DNA of 44,335 nt from CAZLBC01 sp964557575 (GTDB lineage Bacteria > Planctomycetota > Phycisphaerae > SM23-33): NCBI GenBank assembly GCA_964557575.1, contig CAZLBC010000036.1, positions 1 through 44,335 of the forward strand, read 5' to 3'. Numbering within the stretch: position 1 is the first letter of the stretch; the number at the start of each line of letters is the position of its first letter. The position numbers were made by a program, and so were the translations under genes. Under the pieces are notes generated by a model. That model saw only the letters and a list, made by a program, of their open reading frames with translations. It was not told the DNA's origin and did no database searches. Below are positions 33,358-42,734 of the stretch, one piece after another.

Positions 33358-34638
33358 ATGGACAGACTCGAGAAAACAGACCCGGAAGTCATGGCACTGG
33401 TAAAGGCAGAGCACCAGCGGCAGAACTCGACACTCGAGCTGATCGCCTCGGAGAACCACGTCTCGATACCGGTGCTCAAGGCGCTGGGCTCCGTCCTCAC
33501 CGACAAGTACGCCGAGGGCTACCCGGCCAAACGGTGGTACTGCGGCTGCGGGGAGGTGGACAAGATCGAACAACTCGCCATCGACCGGGCGAAGAAACTC
33601 TTCGGGGCCGCACACGTCAACGTCCAGCCTCACAGCGGCACCAGTGCCAATACGGCCGTGTACCTGGCGTCCCTGGAGGCCGGCAATAAAATAATGGGGA
33701 TGGACCTGGCGCACGGGGGGCACCTTTCACACGGCATGGACATAAATATTTCAGGCCGGCTTTACGCGGTGGCCAGTTACGGCGTTTCCGAGGGTTCGGA
33801 ACGGCTGGACATGGACCGGATACGCCGGCAGGTACTTACCGAACGGCCGGACATGCTCGTGGTCGGGGCGAGCGCGTATCCCCGGCAGATCGATTTCAAT
33901 GCCTTCGGGGAAATAGCCGGGGAGGCCGGCTGTCTCCTGACGGCCGACATCGCGCATATCGCGGGTATCGTCGCGGCGGGAATGCACCCGGATCCCGTGC
34001 CCGTGTCCGACTTTGTCACGACGACCAATCACAAGACGCTCCGCGGCCCCCGCGGGGGTATCATCCTCTGCCGCACTGAATGGGGCAAAAAGATCGATAC
34101 CGCCATTTTCCCCGGGATCCAGGGGGGGCCCCTGATGCACTCAATCGCCGCAAAGGCGGTGTCATTTCTCGAAGCGCTCCAACCCGCGTTCAAGGCATAC
34201 ATCAAGGCCGTCCTCGAAAACGCCCGGGTGCTCGCGGAACGGTTGATGGAACAGGGCTGGCGCCTGATATCCGGCGGCACCGACAATCACCTCATGCTCG
34301 TCGACATCAGGAGCAAACTCCCCGAAATAACCGGGCACATGGCCGCCCGGTGGCTCCAGGAGGCGAACATCATCTGCAACAAGAACGCCATACCGTTCGA
34401 CGACCGCTCCCCGATGAAACCAAGCGGCCTGCGTTTCGGCACGCCGGCGATCACCACCCGCGGGCTTCGTTCGGCGGAAGTGCGCGACCTCGCCGACATG
34501 ATCGATGCGGTCCTGATGAGCAACGGGGCCGGGGACGTGATCGCCGAAACCAGGGAGAAGGTCAGAATACTCTGTGAAGCATTCCCGGTACCCAATCACA
34601 ACCTCGAGGAAGACTGGGACCTGTCGCCGACGACCTGA
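33358..34638 (+). CDS. glyA: Serine hydroxymethyltransferase
   Basis: 426 residues, normal length. PLP-binding Lys226 in TTTNHKTLRGPRGG; other family landmarks are TLELIASEN, YAEGYPAKRWYCGC and NVQPHSGTSAN. It converts serine and tetrahydrofolate to glycine and methylene-tetrahydrofolate, feeding purine and thymidylate synthesis. The ATG at 33358 is preceded by a weak AGGAT. thiE starts 24 bp after its stop on the same strand. Confidence 0.98.
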   Translation: MDRLEKTDPEVMALVKAEHQRQNSTLELIASENHVSIPVLKALGSVLTDKYAEGYPAKRWYCGCGEVDKIEQLAIDRAKKLFGAAHVNVQPHSGTSANTAVYLASLEAGNKIMGMDLAHGGHLSHGMDINISGRLYAVASYGVSEGSERLDMDRIRRQVLTERPDMLVVGASAYPRQIDFNAFGEIAGEAGCLLTADIAHIAGIVAAGMHPDPVPVSDFVTTTNHKTLRGPRGGIILCRTEWGKKIDTAIFPGIQGGPLMHSIAAKAVSFLEALQPAFKAYIKAVLENARVLAERLMEQGWRLISGGTDNHLMLVDIRSKLPEITGHMAARWLQEANIICNKNAIPFDDRSPMKPSGLRFGTPAITTRGLRSAEVRDLADMIDAVLMSNGAGDVIAETREKVRILCEAFPVPNHNLEEDWDLSPTT

Positions 34639-34662
34639 ACGCCGCCCGTCCCGGAGACTGAT

Positions 34663-35718
34663 ATGAACGACATATACCGGATACTGGACGCGAACTTCAA
34701 CCGCGCCAGGGAATCCCTGCGGGCAATTGAAGATTGCGGCCGCTTCGTGCTCAACGATCCGGCCATCACCGCGATGGCCAAGAGTTTTCGAAGCGACATA
34801 CGGGAAGTGCTCGAAGAGATGCCGACCAGCGAGATGCTCATCGCCCGCAATTCCGGTGCCGACGTGGGTACCGTGATTACCAGCCCGACCGAAAACGAGC
34901 GGGCCGACAGCGAGGAGGTGGCTACCGCTGCGTGTAAAAGACTGACCGAGGCACTGCGCACGATCGAGGAATATTCGAAGGTGGTGGCCCCCGGCCGGAT
35001 TTCGACGATCGAGCGGATGCGGTACAACGCCTACACGCTTGAACAGCAGGTCGCCAACCGGTTCATGGTCGCCGGGCGGTTCGCAACCGTCCGGCTCTAT
35101 ACGCTGGTATCGGCGCACCTCTGCCAGAGTACGGGTATCATGGACGTCGCCCGACAGACGATCGCGGGCGGCGCGGAGGCGATACAACTGCGGGAAAAGG
35201 ATACCGACGACGATATATTCCTGGCGATGGCCGCGGAACTGCGGGAACTGACGGACGAGACGAACCGGCTGCTGATTATAAACGACCGGCCGGACATCGC
35301 AGCCATCGTCGGTGCCGACGGGGTGCACCTCGGACAACACGATCTGCCCATCAACGAGGCGCGGCGGATGCTGCGCCCGGGAGCGATCATCGGGCGGAGC
35401 ACGCACTCGGTCCGGGAAGCGACACAGGCCATCAACGAGGGCGCGGATTACATCGCCATCGGCCCCATATACCCGACGAGGACCAAGGGCCGCGCGCCGG
35501 TGGGACCGGAACGGTTTTCGGAGGTCCTGGAAGCCATGGCTGATTCCTCGCTGCCGATCGTGCCCATCGGGGGGATACACGAGGAGAATGCCGGGGAACT
35601 CATCAAGCGCGGCGCGCGGTCACTCGCCGTGTGCAGCGCGATCAACTGCAGCGCGGAACCCCGGGACGTATCGAAAAGAATTCGAGCCATGCTCGACGAA
35701 GCGGCAACCCAAGAATAG
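34663..35718 (+). CDS. thiE: ThiD2-ThiE fusion, thiamine-phosphate synthase
   Basis: 351 residues. The N-terminal 130 residues match ThiD2 (DANFNRARESLRAIEDCGRFVL, an HMP-phosphate kinase-type domain). Residues about 145-345 are the ThiE barrel: AIQLREKD, LLIINDRPDIA, GADGVHLGQHDLP, YIAIGPIYPTRTKG, VPIGGI. ThiE joins HMP-PP and thiazole phosphate into thiamine phosphate, and the ThiD2 domain can supply HMP-PP. GGAG lies 8 nt before the ATG. It is 24 bp after glyA, probably co-transcribed. Confidence 0.95.
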   Translation: MNDIYRILDANFNRARESLRAIEDCGRFVLNDPAITAMAKSFRSDIREVLEEMPTSEMLIARNSGADVGTVITSPTENERADSEEVATAACKRLTEALRTIEEYSKVVAPGRISTIERMRYNAYTLEQQVANRFMVAGRFATVRLYTLVSAHLCQSTGIMDVARQTIAGGAEAIQLREKDTDDDIFLAMAAELRELTDETNRLLIINDRPDIAAIVGADGVHLGQHDLPINEARRMLRPGAIIGRSTHSVREATQAINEGADYIAIGPIYPTRTKGRAPVGPERFSEVLEAMADSSLPIVPIGGIHEENAGELIKRGARSLAVCSAINCSAEPRDVSKRIRAMLDEAATQE

Positions 35719-35773
35719 TTCGCAACGGACCGAACGGCACGCCCGCAACCGCATCGTGTGAATCGCTATCCCG

Positions 35774-37276
35774 TCATGGCTTCAGGAAAACGAACCGCCG
35801 CCGGCCCTTGGGATCGATAACCCTGAGGGCAACGCCGCTCTCACCGGCTTCGGCGGCGATGTCGGCACATTGGCCGGCAGTCTTGATCTTCTTGTTGTTC
35901 ACCTCGGTGATGATTTCTCCGGGGCTGAGGCGCACATCTGACGCGGGGCTGCCGGGTTCCACGGCGGTTATGATCGCCCCCGCCACCGTCTTTGAATACC
36001 CGGCGGCTTTGGCCAGTTCACCGGTGACCGTCTTTATGGTCACGCCGAGTTTTTCCAGGGCCTTTTCTTTCTCTTCACCCGTGTCCTCTCCCATCACGGA
36101 AGCCAGGTCGTCGGGCAGCGTGCCGAGTTCGGCGGTGACCGTCATTTTTTTCCCGTCCCGGTACAAGCCGAATGCAACCTTTGCTCCCGGACTCTTGGCC
36201 GCAACCGTATTGCGGAGCTGGGCCATGCTCTTCATGTTCTTGCCATCGACGGAGACGATGAAATCCTTTTCCTTCAGACCCGCCTTATCGGCCGCCGTCC
36301 CTTCCACCACCTTGGTGACCAGGGCGCCTTCCGAACCCGGCAGATTCATCGCCTTGGCGAGATCCTCGTCCACTTCCTGAAGCAGGACGCCGAGGTACCC
36401 CCGCACGACCTCGCCCTTTTCGATCAACTGGGTCATGATGTTTTTCGCCATGTTGGAGGGTATAGCAAGACCGATTCCCGCGTTCATACCCGTATTCGAG
36501 AGTATCGCGGTATTTATGCCGATGACCTCTCCCCTGGTATTGACGAGGGGACCGCCGGAATTGCCCCGGTTAATCGAGGCGTCGGTCTGTATCAGGTTCT
36601 GGTACATACGGGGATCGGTCATGCGCCCCTTGGCCGATATGACTCCGGCGGTGACCGTCTGGGGCAGGCCGAGCGGCGCCCCGATGGCCAGGACCCACTG
36701 GCCGGTTTTCACGTCGTCGCTGTCGCCGAGCGGCGAGGCGATCAGGTCGTCACCGTCAATCTTTACCACCGCGAGGTCCGTCTTGGGATCGCCGCGAACC
36801 CACTCGGCATCGAATGTCCGATCGTCGGCGGTGATAATCTCAACCTCGTCGGCCTTGCCGACCACGTGGTAGTTGGTCAGTACGTACCCGTTTTCGGCAT
36901 CGACGATAACACCGCTGCCCTGTCCCCGGATCATGCGAAACCGTTGCTTATCCCCGTCATCGGGCTGCCGGAAGGGAAGACGATCGCCGAAAAAACGCTC
37001 GAAAAAAGGGTCCCGGAACATGCGCGGCGTCTGCACTTCGACCTTCTGCTTGACCCGCACGACCACTACCGACGGCTTTACGACCTCGCAGACCGTGGCG
37101 AACAGCGGGGAGAGCCTGTCGGCCTTACTCATTTCCGCCAGGGAGTCGCGCGCGGCCCGAACCCGGCCCTTTTCCATCGCGTAGGATAGGTGCTCCACTA
37201 TCGGGGGAGATACCAGCACGGCCGTCGCCGTCACGGCGACCAGAATAGCAGACCACTTGAATTTACTGTGATTCAT
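35774..37276 (-). CDS. degP: HtrA/DegP-type serine protease with two PDZ domains
   Basis: 500 residues. N-terminal hydrophobic segment (about 8-24) as signal peptide or anchor. The protease domain has the triad H137 (NYHVVG), D167 (KTDLAV) and S240 (RGNSGGP). Two PDZ domains follow, at about 290-385 (GYLGVLLQEV..., GLKEKDFIVSVDG) and 410-500 (GVTIKTV..., VRLSPGEIITEVN). It degrades or refolds misfolded periplasmic proteins. GGAGG lies 7 nt before the ATG. Single gene, convergent with thiE and divergent from the radical SAM gene. Confidence 0.97.
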   Translation of the reverse strand: MNHSKFKWSAILVAVTATAVLVSPPIVEHLSYAMEKGRVRAARDSLAEMSKADRLSPLFATVCEVVKPSVVVVRVKQKVEVQTPRMFRDPFFERFFGDRLPFRQPDDGDKQRFRMIRGQGSGVIVDAENGYVLTNYHVVGKADEVEIITADDRTFDAEWVRGDPKTDLAVVKIDGDDLIASPLGDSDDVKTGQWVLAIGAPLGLPQTVTAGVISAKGRMTDPRMYQNLIQTDASINRGNSGGPLVNTRGEVIGINTAILSNTGMNAGIGLAIPSNMAKNIMTQLIEKGEVVRGYLGVLLQEVDEDLAKAMNLPGSEGALVTKVVEGTAADKAGLKEKDFIVSVDGKNMKSMAQLRNTVAAKSPGAKVAFGLYRDGKKMTVTAELGTLPDDLASVMGEDTGEEKEKALEKLGVTIKTVTGELAKAAGYSKTVAGAIITAVEPGSPASDVRLSPGEIITEVNNKKIKTAGQCADIAAEAGESGVALRVIDPKGRRRFVFLKP

Positions 37277-37510
37277 AATGTTCCTCCAGGCATCGGGACT
37301 CTCTCGGTTGTCATTACAGAAACTGCATATACTCTATACGATCTAAAACGCTATTACGTTCACCACGAGTCTATTTTACTCTTCACGTGCATCGTTATAA
37401 AGAAAACAGTTGTTTTCGATTATACTATGATCGTGTCGTCCGGATCAAATCGGCACGCGGCAATGATCGGCGGTGCCGGCCGGATGGGGGAGAGGAGCGG
37501 ATGCAAACGC

Positions 37511-38521
37511 ATGCTCAGTACGGCATCAAAAAAAGTGCGACTGGCGAGAGCCTGGGCGTCGGGCCATCCGGTCTGGTGTGCCTGGCAGGTAACCTACCGG
37601 TGTAATTTCCGGTGTTCTTTCTGCGAATACTGGAAAGATCCGATGGGCAAAGCCCCGGAACCCCCCCCCGCCGCATACGCGGAAGGCGCCCGAAAGCTGG
37701 CGTCCTTCGGTTCGCTGATGGTTTCGCTGGCGGGCGGTGAGCCGCTTCTCAGGACGGACCTTCCGGAGATCGTTTCCAACATAGCCGCGTTCCATCTTCC
37801 GTTTATCACCACGAACGGCTGGAAAACGACCGGGCAGCTCGCCGACCGCCTTATGTCTTCGGGCCTCTGGGGGGTCTCGATCAGCATTGACTATGCCGAC
37901 CGGGACGCCCACGACGCGGCCCGCGGTAAGGCCGGTGCCTGGGATCGGGCATGGCGGGCGGTCGAGTTGTTTGCCCGGGCCCGCCGGTTCGATCACCAGC
38001 GGGTGAACGTCATGGCGGTGCTGCTCGACGACAACAGCGACCAGATCGAGGAACTGATCGGCATGGCGGCGGCCCGTGACGCCTACTTCATGGTGCAGCC
38101 CTACGGTTACCTGAAGACGGGTTCGCGGAAGTTCGAGCACCGAAACGGACCGGTTTCCCCACACCTGATCGCGCTGTGGAAACGGCACCGCAATTTCCTC
38201 TCCAATCCCGGGTACCTGTCCCGGTTCGACCGGTTTCTCGACGGGGGCGTACCCGGCTGCATGGCGGGAAAGGCTTTTTTCAATATCGATTCCACCGGGG
38301 ACGTCGCAATGTGCGTGGAAAATCGCTCCCGGCCGGTCGCCAATGTTTTTCGCGATTCCCCCTGCGTGATACGGCACCGGCTGCGGCGGGCCGCCGGGGA
38401 AAACAACTGCCGGTCCTGCTGGTACAACTGCCGGGGAGAAATCGAAAGCCTCTACCGGCCCCTGAGCCTCCTGCAGTCGCTTCCGACGTTCCTGCTGAAC
38501 CGGGGTACTCCCGGGCAGTGA
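37511..38521 (+). CDS. Radical SAM protein with C-terminal Cys-rich motif
   Basis: 336 residues from the ATG at 37511, which follows GGGGGAGAGGAGCGG at good spacing. Upstream in-frame starts at 37427-37484 are possible but lack this. The [4Fe-4S] motif is C31-x3-C35-x2-C38 (CNFRCSFC), then the glycine motif VSLAGGEPLL. The C-terminus has SPASM-like cysteines (GCMAGKAFFNIDSTGDVAMC and CRSCWYNC), suggesting an auxiliary cluster. Such enzymes modify peptides, lipids or cofactors. No precursor peptide or partner gene is adjacent, so substrate is unknown. Confidence 0.88.
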   Translation: MLSTASKKVRLARAWASGHPVWCAWQVTYRCNFRCSFCEYWKDPMGKAPEPPPAAYAEGARKLASFGSLMVSLAGGEPLLRTDLPEIVSNIAAFHLPFITTNGWKTTGQLADRLMSSGLWGVSISIDYADRDAHDAARGKAGAWDRAWRAVELFARARRFDHQRVNVMAVLLDDNSDQIEELIGMAAARDAYFMVQPYGYLKTGSRKFEHRNGPVSPHLIALWKRHRNFLSNPGYLSRFDRFLDGGVPGCMAGKAFFNIDSTGDVAMCVENRSRPVANVFRDSPCVIRHRLRRAAGENNCRSCWYNCRGEIESLYRPLSLLQSLPTFLLNRGTPGQ

Positions 38522-38581
38522 GCACGAAAGAATCGGGCATTCCTGCCGGCATGAATTACATCCGCGGATGGAAAAATACGC

Positions 38582-38610
38582 TTGCCTGCGCCTTTTGGCG
38601 GGCGTAGACT
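38582..38610 (+). promoter_or_regulatory. pyrRBC promoter, leaderless candidate
   Basis: TTGCCT (38582-38587), 17-bp spacer, TAGACT (38605-38610), then GTCCGCT and the pyrR ATG at 38618. Transcription would begin at or next to the start codon. No room for a PyrR-type attenuator leader ahead of pyrR. Confidence 0.5.
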
Positions 38611-38617
38611 GTCCGCT

Positions 38618-39151
38618 ATGAAAGAATTGATGGACGCCGGACAGATTAAGAGAGCGATCGCGCGGCTGTACAGGGGCATTCGAGAGTCTCTGCCGAAAAA
38701 GGGAACCATCGGTCTCATCGGCATTCGCACGAGGGGCGAGACGCTGGCGCGCAGACTACAGGACCGGATGACCGGCGAATTTCCAGGGCTGACGGTGAAC
38801 CTCGGCGTCCTCGATATAACCTTTTATCGGGACGATCTTTCACGAAGAAAAGGTGTTCCGCTCGTCAAGGCAACGGAAATAGACTTCGACATCGACGACA
38901 TCTGGGTTCTGCTGGTGGACGACGTCATACAGACCGGCAGGAGCGTCAGGGCGGCCCTGGACGCGATACACAGCTACGGAAGACCGGAAGTATTGAGACT
39001 GGGGGTGCTTATCGATCGCGGCGGAAGGCAGCTGCCCATTGCGGCTGACTTTATCGGAAAAAAAATGACTATTCCACCGGGACAGAGAATCCAGGTAAAA
39101 CTGGAAGAAAACGATGGCAAAGAAGGCGCGTACTGCACCAGGAAAAAGTAG
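38618..39151 (+). CDS. pyrR: PyrR, pyrimidine regulator / uracil phosphoribosyltransferase
   Basis: 177 residues from the ATG at 38618, typical length. PRPP-binding motif VLLVDDVIQTGRSVRAAL at about 97-114; N-terminal part with GIRTRGETLARRL and LDITFYRDDLS. In Bacillus PyrR binds pyr mRNA with UMP and also makes UMP from uracil. Here the gene appears leaderless and no anti-antiterminator is visible, so RNA-level regulation of this operon is doubtful. It overlaps pyrB by 38 bp. Confidence 0.95.
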   Translation: MKELMDAGQIKRAIARLYRGIRESLPKKGTIGLIGIRTRGETLARRLQDRMTGEFPGLTVNLGVLDITFYRDDLSRRKGVPLVKATEIDFDIDDIWVLLVDDVIQTGRSVRAALDAIHSYGRPEVLRLGVLIDRGGRQLPIAADFIGKKMTIPPGQRIQVKLEENDGKEGAYCTRKK

Positions 39152-40118
39152 GCGGACACCGCAGGACTCACACGACATACCCCTGCCCGACGACTTCGTC
39201 TGGTCGCGAAAGGACCTGGTCGGACTCGACGAACTTTCGGCCGAAGAAATCATCTGCATACTCGACACCGCCGAAAGCTACCGCGAGGTCTCCCGGCGGT
39301 CCATCAAGAAGGTTCCCACCCTGCGCGGCAAGGTGACTGCATTGCTTTTCTTTGAACCGTCCACGCGAACCAGAATGAGCTTCGAACTGGCCGCGGGCCG
39401 GATGTCATCGGACACCATCAATTTCACCGCCAAGGGGTCGAGCGTATCAAAGGGAGAGACCACCCTCGATACGGTCAAAAATATCGAATCGATGGGCGTC
39501 GATGTCCTTGTCATACGGCACGGCCGGGCCGGCGCGCCGCACCTGGTCGCCAGGCACATCGACGCATCGGTCGTCAACGCCGGCGACGGTTCCCACGAGC
39601 ATCCGACGCAAGCGCTCCTCGATATCTTCACCATCAGGAGTGAACGCGGCAGGGTCGCCGGGCTGAAAGTCGCGATCGTCGGGGACATCGCTCATTCCCG
39701 GGTGGCCCGGAGCAACATCATCGGCCTGAGGAAACTCGGCGCCTCGGTAACCGTCGTCGGTCCGCCGACACTGGTTCCGGGTGCGATCCGCGCCATGGGC
39801 TGCGACATCAGCCATAATCTCGACGACGTACTGTCCGATGTGGATGTTATCAACATGCTCCGGATACAGTTTGAACGATTCGGCGGCGGCCTGTTCCCGA
39901 GCCTGCGCGAATACAACCACCTGTACGGAATGAACAACGAGCGTTTGAAGAAGTGCGGTAAGAACGTGCTGATCATGCATCCCGGCCCGATAAATCGCGG
40001 CGTGGAACTCACCAGCGAAGTAGCCGACGGCCCGAACAGTTGCATACTCCAGCAAGTGACCAACGGCCTGGCGGTACGCATGGCCGTCCTTCATCTGGTA
40101 AGCGGGGGCACTCGATGA
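39114..40118 (+). CDS. pyrB: Aspartate carbamoyltransferase catalytic subunit
   Basis: 334 residues including a basic N-terminal extension of about 30 residues. Active-site motifs: FFEPSTRTRMSFE for carbamoyl phosphate, KGSSVSKGET, GSHEHPTQALLD, and MHPGPINRG. It makes carbamoyl-aspartate in pyrimidine synthesis. The start at 39114 lies within the pyrR 3' end, and the stop overlaps the pyrC start by 4 bp (ATGA). No pyrI regulatory-subunit gene is present. Confidence 0.97.
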   Translation: MAKKARTAPGKSRRTPQDSHDIPLPDDFVWSRKDLVGLDELSAEEIICILDTAESYREVSRRSIKKVPTLRGKVTALLFFEPSTRTRMSFELAAGRMSSDTINFTAKGSSVSKGETTLDTVKNIESMGVDVLVIRHGRAGAPHLVARHIDASVVNAGDGSHEHPTQALLDIFTIRSERGRVAGLKVAIVGDIAHSRVARSNIIGLRKLGASVTVVGPPTLVPGAIRAMGCDISHNLDDVLSDVDVINMLRIQFERFGGGLFPSLREYNHLYGMNNERLKKCGKNVLIMHPGPINRGVELTSEVADGPNSCILQQVTNGLAVRMAVLHLVSGGTR

Positions 40119-41395
40119 GCAGGATCGTTATACGAAACGGACGGGTTATCGATCCCGCCAACGAACTGGATAACACGTGCGACGTCGTTATTGCAGACGG
40201 GGTGATCCAAAACGTGGGAACGTCCAGCGGTGCCGACAGGAAGGGCGCCCGCGTTATCGATGCCCGCGATAAGATCGTCAGTCCGGGCCTGATCGATATT
40301 CACGTGCATGCCCGGGAACCCGGCCACGAGGAAGAGGAAACCATCGCCACGGCGGCGGCGGCCGCCGCCGCCGGCGGCTTCACTTCAATCTGCGCGATGC
40401 CCAACACGCACCCCCCGATCGACAACGATACCCAGGTTTACTACGTCAAAAGGCAGTCAAATCTCGCCGGCATGGCCAGGGTCATGCCGGTCGGCTGCAT
40501 AACAAAAATGGGGGAAGGCCGGGAACTCGCGGAAATGGGCATGATGCGCGGTGCGGGTGCCGTCGCTTTTACGGACGACGGCAAGGGTGTCGAGGACAGC
40601 AAAATCATGCAGCGGGCGCTGCAATACGCCTCCATGCTGGGAACGGTACTGATGCAGCATTGCGAGGATCCGGGGTTATTCGGCGGGGACATGAATTCCG
40701 GTGCCATTTCCGTCAGGCTCGGCCTCGGGGGCATTCCGTGTTCATGCGAGGAAATCATGCTCCAGCGCGACCTGGAACTGTTGCGCAAAACCGGGGGTCA
40801 GTACCACGTCCAGCACGTTTCGGCACGGGGCAGCGTTGTAATGATACGAAATGCAAAGGCCGAGGGACTGGCGGTCACGGCGGAAGCAACTCCGCACCAC
40901 CTGCTCCTCACCGACGCGGCATGCATGGGGTACGATCCGAATTACAAGGTCAATCCCCCCCTGCGGAGCGTCGAGGACGTGGAAGCCCTGCGGGAAGGGG
41001 TGGCCGACGGCACGATTGACTGTCTTGCAAGCGACCACGCCCCGCATACCCGCGAAGAAAAAGAGCAGGAATTCGCGATCGCCCCCTTCGGCATGATTTC
41101 GCTCGAAGCGGCCCTGGGATTATACGTCAAGGCGCTCATCGACACCGGACTCTGCGACTGGCCGTGCCTGATAGAACGTATGACTGCAAATCCGGCGAGA
41201 ATCATCGGCGTCGACCGGGGAACACTGAGTATCGGCAGGCCGGCGGATATCACCATCATAGACCCGAAGAAGCGGTGGACCGTTAACACCTCACGGTTCC
41301 GCTCAAAGAGCCGTAACTGTCCCTATGAAGGCTGGAAACTCAAGGGCAGGGCCGTTATGACGATCGTCGAGGGTGACGTCAAGCACCGTATCTGA
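40115..41395 (+). CDS. pyrC: Dihydroorotase
   Basis: 426 residues from the ATG at 40115, inside the pyrB stop. Metal ligands: H63/H65 in DIHVHAREPG, D307 in ASDHAPH. Other landmarks are CAMPNTHPPIDN and VEATPHH-type AEATPHHLLLTD. It cyclises carbamoyl-aspartate. Sequence type is class I, as in multienzyme complexes with PyrB, which fits the tight pyrB-pyrC coupling. Convergent with purD, 38 bp apart. Confidence 0.97.
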   Translation: MSRIVIRNGRVIDPANELDNTCDVVIADGVIQNVGTSSGADRKGARVIDARDKIVSPGLIDIHVHAREPGHEEEETIATAAAAAAAGGFTSICAMPNTHPPIDNDTQVYYVKRQSNLAGMARVMPVGCITKMGEGRELAEMGMMRGAGAVAFTDDGKGVEDSKIMQRALQYASMLGTVLMQHCEDPGLFGGDMNSGAISVRLGLGGIPCSCEEIMLQRDLELLRKTGGQYHVQHVSARGSVVMIRNAKAEGLAVTAEATPHHLLLTDAACMGYDPNYKVNPPLRSVEDVEALREGVADGTIDCLASDHAPHTREEKEQEFAIAPFGMISLEAALGLYVKALIDTGLCDWPCLIERMTANPARIIGVDRGTLSIGRPADITIIDPKKRWTVNTSRFRSKSRNCPYEGWKLKGRAVMTIVEGDVKHRI

Positions 41396-41433
41396 CGATT
41401 CGCCGCGTCGGCACGGGGCGCTCAGTCAACCGT

Positions 41434-42702
41434 TCAACAGGCCGATTCGGCGATATCTCTTCTCCAGAAAGCACCGTCAAAATGGATCTCTTCCACTGCG
41501 ACGGACACCTTTCGGCGAGCCTCAGCCACCGTGTCGCCGAGGGCGGTTACGCCGAGCACCCTGCCGCCGTCGGTGACCAATGCACCGTCCCGAAGGGCCG
41601 TGCCCGCGTGAAACACCTTCACCCCCTCCATCGCATCGGCACGCTCGATACCCGTTATTGCCCTGCCCTTTTCGTAGTCTGACGGATACCCTTCCGAACA
41701 CATCACCACACACACGGCAACGCGTGAATCCCATTCTATCGTAACGTCTTTGAGCCGGTGTTCGGCGGTCGCCAGCAGGGCCTCCAGGAGGTCGCTCTTG
41801 ATCCTCATCACCAGCGGCTGGCATTCCGGGTCACCGAATCGACAGTTGAATTCCAAAACCTTCGGGCCGGCGGGGGTAAACATAAGCCCCGAATAAAGTA
41901 TACCCTCGTAGCGGCCGAAATCCCTGCGCATGGCGTCGACGATCGGAATCAGGATCTCTCCCTCGATCTTTTCCATCTCCGCGTCTCCGACGATGGGCAC
42001 GGGACTGTAGGCACCCATGCCGCCCGTATTCGGCCCCGTATCGCCTTCGCCGACCGGCTTGTGGTCCTGGAGCGGTTCCAGCGGATATATGGATTTGCCG
42101 TCACAGAGTGCCAAGACGGTAACCTCGGGACCGACAAGCAACTCTTCGATGAGGACCGTGTTGCCCGCATCCCCGAAGATCCTGTCTTTCATGATATCTT
42201 CGAGCGGCTTGACCGCCTGGTAGGGTTCCCGGCAGACGAACACCCCCTTTCCGGCGGCGAGTCCCGAGGCCTTTACCGCCACGCCGTTATCCCTTGAGAG
42301 GACGTAATTCCTTGCCGATTCAAAATCCTCAAAGATACGCGCTTCAGCCGTCGGAACGGACACATTGTGCATCAGGGTCTTCGCGTAGGCCTTGTCAGAC
42401 TCTATACGTGCCCCCTCCCGGGTGGGGCCGAAACACGGAATGCCCGCCTCCCGCACCGCGTCTCCCAGGCCGGCCGCGAGGGGCGCCTCGGGACCGATCA
42501 CGACCAGCCCCGTGTTCTGCGCTTTCGCACAATCGACTATCCCGGATATGTCGTCAACCGGAATAGCGAAGAGTTCGGCGCCGTCCGCCGCCATCCCGGG
42601 GTTTCCCGGGGCCGCCAGGAGCCTGTCGCAGCCCGAAGACTGCATGATTTTCCACGCCAGGGCATGTTCGCGTCCCCCCTTGCCGACGATCAACACGTTC
42701 AT
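41434..42702 (-). CDS. purD: Phosphoribosylamine-glycine ligase
   Basis: 422 residues, the standard length. It starts MNVLIVGKGGREHALAWK, the PurD signature, and has ATP-grasp motifs (VAVKASGLAAGKGV, with FNCRFGDPECQPL for metal/ATP binding). It joins phosphoribosylamine with glycine in purine synthesis; the glycine could come from GlyA, encoded 8 kb away. AAAGGA lies 8 nt before the ATG. The next gene upstream on this strand ends 32 bp before it, so they may share a transcript. Confidence 0.98.
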   Translation of the reverse strand: MNVLIVGKGGREHALAWKIMQSSGCDRLLAAPGNPGMAADGAELFAIPVDDISGIVDCAKAQNTGLVVIGPEAPLAAGLGDAVREAGIPCFGPTREGARIESDKAYAKTLMHNVSVPTAEARIFEDFESARNYVLSRDNGVAVKASGLAAGKGVFVCREPYQAVKPLEDIMKDRIFGDAGNTVLIEELLVGPEVTVLALCDGKSIYPLEPLQDHKPVGEGDTGPNTGGMGAYSPVPIVGDAEMEKIEGEILIPIVDAMRRDFGRYEGILYSGLMFTPAGPKVLEFNCRFGDPECQPLVMRIKSDLLEALLATAEHRLKDVTIEWDSRVAVCVVMCSEGYPSDYEKGRAITGIERADAMEGVKVFHAGTALRDGALVTDGGRVLGVTALGDTVAEARRKVSVAVEEIHFDGAFWRRDIAESAC

Positions 42703-42734
42703 TCCGACAGTCCTTTCTCGAAAAAGTCAATTGG

